Positions 59,943-64,000 of a DNA stretch of 64,000 bases are shown in pieces. The notes below the pieces were generated by a model. It had not been told where the DNA came from, did not search any database, and worked only from the letters and a program-made list of their open reading frames with translations. The first letter of the stretch is position 1. Every line of letters begins with the position of its first letter. A program made the position numbers and the translations under genes. Source of the stretch: Rhodococcus sp. RD6.2 (GTDB taxonomy: Bacteria; Actinomycetota; Actinomycetes; Mycobacteriales; Mycobacteriaceae). Location: assembly GCF_001040705.1 (NCBI RefSeq), contig NZ_CVQP01000009.1:1-64000 (forward strand), written 5' to 3'.

Positions 59943-61682
59943 TCAGTCGACCTTCGCGACCTCGCCGCGGATCTCGCGACGCTGCAGCTTGCCGACCGGG
60001 TTACGAGGAAGGTTCTCGACCGTGACGAGTCGTTCGGGCAGCTTGAACGACGCGACCTCCTTGGCGCGCAGGTACTCGACGAGGTCGTCGAGTGCGATGT
60101 CGCCTCCGTTCGCGGGAACAACCACCGCACAGCACTTCTCGCCGAGGACCTCGTCGTCGTAGCCGACGACGGCCACATCGGCGACGGCCGGGTGATCGAT
60201 GAGGATGCCCTCGATCTCGGCCGGTGCGATGTTCATGCCGCCGCGGATGATGATCTCCTTGCTCCGGTCGACGAACTTGAGGTATTCGCCGTCCTCCCCG
60301 CACAGCTCGAAGATGTCACCGCTGCACAGGTATCCGTCCTCGTCGAACGAGCTGGACTCCGCGGTCCCCTCGAGGTAGCCGGCGAAGATCGTCGGACCCT
60401 TGAGGCGGAGTTCGCCGCGTCCGCCGACCTCGGTGACCTCCAGGCCGGTGGCCAGGTCCACCAGGCGCACCGAGGTCCGTTCGGCCACGGTGGTCGCCCA
60501 CGTCCGGGACCGTGCCCCATAGTTCGGCAGGTACTCGGCACGCACCAACGGGTCGGGAGTATCCGACGGCGCGCCGAGCAGACACACGCCCTCGTTGGAG
60601 CCGAAGAAGTTGAGCACCTCCACGCCGAGCTTGTACTGCCAGTCGCGCACCACGCCGGGAGGCAGCGGCGCACCGCCCGAACCGACGCGACGCAGCGCGG
60701 ACAGGTCGTGTGCGTTCCGGATGTCCTCGCGCTGCAACAGCATCGTGAGGATCGCGGGCGGCATGGACGTGTGCGTGACGCGGTGACGCTGGAGCTGATC
60801 GAGGTAGACGGCCATGTCCAGCGGATGGTGGTGGATCAGGTGACCACCGCCGAGCAGCCACGGCAGCAGCGACGTCGCGAATCCGGCCATGTTGACCATC
60901 GGGAACGGGTTGAGCATGACAGACGCCTCGGTCGTCTCCAAGCCGTCCTGCACGGCCTGCCCGACCGCGATCCAGTCACCGTGGCAGCGCGGAACACCCT
61001 TCGGTGCAGCCTCGGTGCCGCTGGTCCAGCAGACGGTGATGCAGTCGTTCACCGAGCGGGGCAGGGCGGTGTAGGCGCGACGGACGTCGTCGAGTTCGTC
61101 GGCGGTGGCGGGTGCCGAGTCCAGCGGCACCCCGTCGTTGCCGATGGAGGGGCCGAAGGTGAAGACGGTGCGCAGCGACGGCACCTCACCGATCAGGCCG
61201 AGTGCCTCCTCGGACGGCGTGCGGTCGCCCATGGTGTTGACGGTGACAATCGCGACAGCCGAGGAGGATTCGACGATCCGGGTCAGTTCGTGCCGTCGGT
61301 ACGAGGCGGGCATCGGGGACGCGATCGCCCCGAGACGCCACAGCGCGAAGTAGATCGCGCTCAGGGCGGCCGAGTTCGGCATCAGCACCGCGACGACGTC
61401 GCCCGGGCCGATTCCCGACTTGTGGAGGGTGGCGGCGAGCTCGTCGACGCGGGCGTCGAGTTCCCGCCACGTGAATGCCTCCGGTTCGCGCTCGCACAGC
61501 GCCGGCAGGTTCGGGGGATCGGTGATCGCCGGGGCGTCGGGCCGGGTCCGGACCTGGGTGTCGAGGAGGTCGAGCACGGTCAGCGGCGACCACCACTCGT
61601 TCTCGAGGAAGAAGTCGACGCGGTCGGTGGGATGGCACTGGCGTAAACGGTTGGCGGCGTGGCCGTCCGTGATGGTGGTCAT
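59943..61682 (-). CDS. Acyl-CoA synthetase (AMP-forming)
   Basis: A 579-residue ANL ligase, long form, with CWTSGTEAAPKGVPRCH as the P-loop (TSGTE.xPKG variant used by cinnamate- and cyclohexanecarboxylate-type ligases), IIIRGGMNIAPAEIEG and the C-terminal NPVGKLQRREI lysine motif. In the operon it would activate an acid formed from the aldehyde released by the oxygenase. Overlap/gap with neighbours is 2-25 bp. Substrate class uncertain. Confidence 0.9.
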   Translation of the reverse strand: MTTITDGHAANRLRQCHPTDRVDFFLENEWWSPLTVLDLLDTQVRTRPDAPAITDPPNLPALCEREPEAFTWRELDARVDELAATLHKSGIGPGDVVAVLMPNSAALSAIYFALWRLGAIASPMPASYRRHELTRIVESSSAVAIVTVNTMGDRTPSEEALGLIGEVPSLRTVFTFGPSIGNDGVPLDSAPATADELDDVRRAYTALPRSVNDCITVCWTSGTEAAPKGVPRCHGDWIAVGQAVQDGLETTEASVMLNPFPMVNMAGFATSLLPWLLGGGHLIHHHPLDMAVYLDQLQRHRVTHTSMPPAILTMLLQREDIRNAHDLSALRRVGSGGAPLPPGVVRDWQYKLGVEVLNFFGSNEGVCLLGAPSDTPDPLVRAEYLPNYGARSRTWATTVAERTSVRLVDLATGLEVTEVGGRGELRLKGPTIFAGYLEGTAESSSFDEDGYLCSGDIFELCGEDGEYLKFVDRSKEIIIRGGMNIAPAEIEGILIDHPAVADVAVVGYDDEVLGEKCCAVVVPANGGDIALDDLVEYLRAKEVASFKLPERLVTVENLPRNPVGKLQRREIRGEVAKVD

Positions 61683-61707
61683 GGCGTCCTTACGTTCAGT
61701 GGGGATG

Positions 61708-62904
61708 TCAGCGGAGTCGGCGGACGACGACAGCGGCGCCGAGCCCGAGCGCCGCCGGGATGGTGACGAGGGCGTATTCGCCGTCCACCTGGGAAAGTCG
61801 ATCGAGGGCGTTGACGAGGAGGACGCCGCCGCTCGCGCCGAGCGGGTGGCCGGTGGCGAGCGACCCGCCGAGAGGGTTGACCTTCGCCGGATCGAGGTCC
61901 AACTCGCGGGTCATCACCAGGGCGGAGGCGGCGAACGATTCGTTCGCCTCGATCACGTCGAGCTGTCCTGTGGTGATTCCCGCGTTCGCGAGGGCGCGCC
62001 TGGACGCGTCGACACCCGCGGTGAGCAGGGGCGAACGCACGGCCGTCTGCGCAACACCCACGACCTCGGCAATAGGCTCGCGGCCGATCACGTTGCGTGC
62101 AGCGGAAGAACCGAAGACCGCCATCGAAGCGCCGTCCGCCATCTGCGGGGCCGTGGCCGCGGTGTGCAGGCCGCCGTCCGGACGTCCGATGGTGGGCAGA
62201 CGTCTTGCCACCCTGTCCCAGGACGGATCCTCGCCGAAGAGCGGGGCGAGCTCGGCGAGCGATTCGAGGGTGACACCCGGGCGGGCTCCCTCGTCCGATG
62301 CGAGGACGGTGGTGCCGTCGACGCGGACCGGGATCATCGCCGCCGACGGCTGTGCAGCGGTGGCGCGCTGGTGTGAGGTGACCGCGTAGGCGTCGAGATC
62401 CGTTCGGGTCAAGCCGTATTGCGCCGCCAGGAGGTCCGCGGAGACGCCGATCGTGACGTAGCCGGTGCGGTCGCCGAGCTCCTCGTCGGAGGTGAACGCC
62501 GGGCGGTCCGCCAGCATCGGGACCCGTGACATCGACTCGACACCGCCGGCGGCGACGATGTCGGCGATACCGGATGCCACCTTCGCCGTGGCGGACTCGA
62601 TGGCTTCCAGTCCGGAACAGCACAGTCGCGAGACCACCCCGGCGCCGACGTGGTCCGGCCAGCCCGCCCACAGCACGCCGGCACGGGCGACGTTTCCGCC
62701 CTGTTCGCCGAAGGCGGTACTGGTCCCGACGATGACGTCGTCGACCGCGTCGGTGGGGAGTCCGCGTTCCTGCAGGGCGGTGAGCAGTTGGGCCAGCAGT
62801 TCGTGCGAGGGAAGGTCGGCGAGCGTGCCGCCCTGACGCCGGACACGGGCCTTCGGAGTGCGGACGGCGTCGTAGACGTAGACGCGGGACGAGAACTGGG
62901 ACAT
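61708..62904 (-). CDS. Thiolase-family acyltransferase lacking the second catalytic cysteine
   Basis: A 398-residue thiolase. SRLCCSGLEAI carries the nucleophilic Cys (C95), IEANESFAAS the NEAF-like block, and LATGHPLGASGG the catalytic histidine. At the C-terminal end where normal thiolases have CxGGGQG, this protein reads IPAALGLGAAVVV, so the second cysteine is absent. It may work with a different base or act on unusual substrates. It starts 2 bp after the aldehyde dehydrogenase stop on the same strand. Confidence 0.88.
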   Translation of the reverse strand: MSQFSSRVYVYDAVRTPKARVRRQGGTLADLPSHELLAQLLTALQERGLPTDAVDDVIVGTSTAFGEQGGNVARAGVLWAGWPDHVGAGVVSRLCCSGLEAIESATAKVASGIADIVAAGGVESMSRVPMLADRPAFTSDEELGDRTGYVTIGVSADLLAAQYGLTRTDLDAYAVTSHQRATAAQPSAAMIPVRVDGTTVLASDEGARPGVTLESLAELAPLFGEDPSWDRVARRLPTIGRPDGGLHTAATAPQMADGASMAVFGSSAARNVIGREPIAEVVGVAQTAVRSPLLTAGVDASRRALANAGITTGQLDVIEANESFAASALVMTRELDLDPAKVNPLGGSLATGHPLGASGGVLLVNALDRLSQVDGEYALVTIPAALGLGAAVVVRRLR

Positions 62905-62906
62905 GG

Positions 62907-64000
62907 TCACTTCCCTTCGATCTGGCGGCGGTCCTGCACGATCCGGAAGCGTCCGGCGACGAAGGACTCGTCCGTCAGGGTTGCGTTGCCTGCCGGGTTG
63001 AGGCCGGTGACGTGGTAGTCGCTGTAGGCGGCGGCGAACTGCATCGGCATCGAGGACACGAGGTTCGCGGACAGGGACGCCCCGGCATCGGCGTAGGCGT
63101 CGGCGACCTTGTCGACGACCGCGTCGTCGGTGCAGTAGAAGTACGAACTGATGGCGCCGTGGCTGCGGATGCTCGCCGTCGCGTGCTTCACCGCGGACGT
63201 GACGTCGGCGCAATCGATCAGGAACGCGACCGGGCCGAACTGTTCACCGTCGGGCGGCGTCGAACCTCGACGCGGATCGACCCGAACGACCAGCGGGGTC
63301 ACGGCCCGGGCCTGGGGGTAGTCCGGATGGGCGTACGGTGCCGGCCCGCGGACCAGGGTCCCGTCCGCCTCGGCAGCGTCGGCGAGGGCGGTGATCGACT
63401 GCAGCGTCGCCTCGGATTGCAGTGCGCCGCACACCGCTCCGGCCCGGCGGGGGGCTCCGGCGAGATCGTCGATCGCCGACAGCAGGGCCGCGACGACGTC
63501 GTCTCGGGAGACCACGCCGTCGTCCGTGTCCACGCCCGCATCCGGGATGTAGATGTTCTGGGGTGTCGTGCACATCTGTCCGCTGAAGAGCGAGAGCCCG
63601 CCTGCCAGTGTGCGCATCGCCGCAGACAGGTCCGACACGGAATCGACGATGACGGTGTTGACGCCCGCGGTTTCGGTGAACACCAGGGTGTTCGGGACGT
63701 TGCGTTCGAGCCACGATCCGAATGTGGGGCTGCCGGTGAAGTCGACGATCCGCACCTCGGGGCTGGTGGCGAGCTCACCGGCGATGGGGGCGTCGACGGT
63801 GTCGACCACGAGCTGGACGGCATCGGCGGGCAGCTGCGCCTCGGCCAGCACCTCGCGGATCACCTCCACCGCGAGTGCGGTGGCGAGCACCGATCGGGGG
63901 TGCGGCTTGACGAGGACCGGGTTCCCGGTCGCGAGGTTCGCGAGGATCGCCGGGTAGGCGTTCCACGCGGGGAACGAGGCGCAGGCCACGACGAGCGCGG
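62907..64000 (-). CDS. PaaN-like aldehyde dehydrogenase, cut by window end
   Basis: The last 364 residues or so of an aldehyde dehydrogenase resembling PaaN (phenylacetate degradation protein, ALDH superfamily). FPAWNAYPAILANLATGNPVLVKPHP is the cofactor region (core NPVLVKPHP), FTGSPTFGSW the glycine motif, FTETAGVN the catalytic Glu region and SGQMCTTPQNIYIP the catalytic Cys. The N-terminus lies beyond 64000. It heads the visible leftward operon and would oxidise an aldehyde to an acid. Confidence 0.88.
   Translation of the reverse strand, partial: ALVVACASFPAWNAYPAILANLATGNPVLVKPHPRSVLATALAVEVIREVLAEAQLPADAVQLVVDTVDAPIAGELATSPEVRIVDFTGSPTFGSWLERNVPNTLVFTETAGVNTVIVDSVSDLSAAMRTLAGGLSLFSGQMCTTPQNIYIPDAGVDTDDGVVSRDDVVAALLSAIDDLAGAPRRAGAVCGALQSEATLQSITALADAAEADGTLVRGPAPYAHPDYPQARAVTPLVVRVDPRRGSTPPDGEQFGPVAFLIDCADVTSAVKHATASIRSHGAISSYFYCTDDAVVDKVADAYADAGASLSANLVSSMPMQFAAAYSDYHVTGLNPAGNATLTDESFVAGRFRIVQDRRQIEGK

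Noticed and set aside
57974-61646. Long plus-strand frames opposite the carotenoid oxygenase and ligase genes
   Set aside because: Antisense shadows without recognisable domains.
1-64000. CRISPR array, tRNA/rRNA genes, insertion sequences, prophage or att sites
   Set aside because: I looked for regular spaced repeats, cloverleaf-like sequences, transposase or integrase motifs and saw none.

Overview
The window is high-GC actinobacterial chromosome, most consistent with Rhodococcus or a close Nocardiaceae relative. The signs are the end of an F420-dependent glucose-6-phosphate dehydrogenase gene, a WhiB3-like regulator, six acyl-CoA synthetases, an MpaB/DUF2236 oxygenase, a Baeyer-Villiger-type monooxygenase, a P450 and dense TetR/IclR/GntR-controlled catabolic operons. 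Genus is inferred from gene content, not proven. I saw no rRNA, tRNA, CRISPR array, insertion sequence or prophage.

Layout. 0-3.9 kb: fgd end, WhiB, then an MpaB-type oxygenase plus acyl-CoA synthetase divergent from a TetR gene. 4-15.6 kb: mixed single genes (serine-hydrolase lipoprotein, secreted protein, a frameshifted glycine-rich gene, metallo-beta-lactamase-fold hydrolase, ArsR/AHSA1 pair, dehydrogenase, aldo/keto reductase, XRE regulator, LCP protein, Imm-5-like protein, PLP enzyme, DHFR-like reductase). 15.9-22.0 kb: an unusual cell-wall locus with a single-pass membrane protein, a natural SEDS (RodA/FtsW)-penicillin-binding-protein fusion, an MreB-like actin homologue and a divergent secreted protein. 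22-30 kb: IMPACT-family protein, IclR/P450 pair, two beta-propeller proteins and a lactate-permease-family transporter. 30-36.9 kb: SDR, SMP-30, acyl-CoA synthetase, HMG-CoA-lyase-like protein, GntR regulator and CoA-transferase, with three matching GntR-type palindromes. 37-48.7 kb: a branched-chain-type ABC importer, a CoA ligase/carboxymuconolactone decarboxylase-like/VOC operon, a SnoaL/acyl-CoA dehydrogenase/kinase operon and a TetR gene. 48.8-56.4 kb: TetR, crotonase, SDR, flavin monooxygenase and two acyl-CoA synthetases. 56.6-64 kb: a leftward operon with a PaaN-like aldehyde dehydrogenase (cut by the window end), two thiolases, an acyl-CoA synthetase, a thioesterase and a carotenoid-cleavage-type oxygenase.

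How the genes work together. Three modules stand out. (1) The 15.9-21.0 kb genes look like a compact rod-complex-like wall-synthesis system in a lineage that normally elongates from the poles without MreB. (2) The exact 14-bp palindrome TGACAGTCATGTCA occurs in front of the ABC importer, between the two divergent catabolic operons and in front of the TetR gene. This marks 37-48.7 kb as one import-and-degradation regulon whose substrate is unknown. (3) The 57.9-64 kb operon reads as a pathway from oxidative alkene cleavage through aldehyde oxidation and CoA activation to thiolysis. Functions are inferred from recognisable family motifs. No database search was possible.
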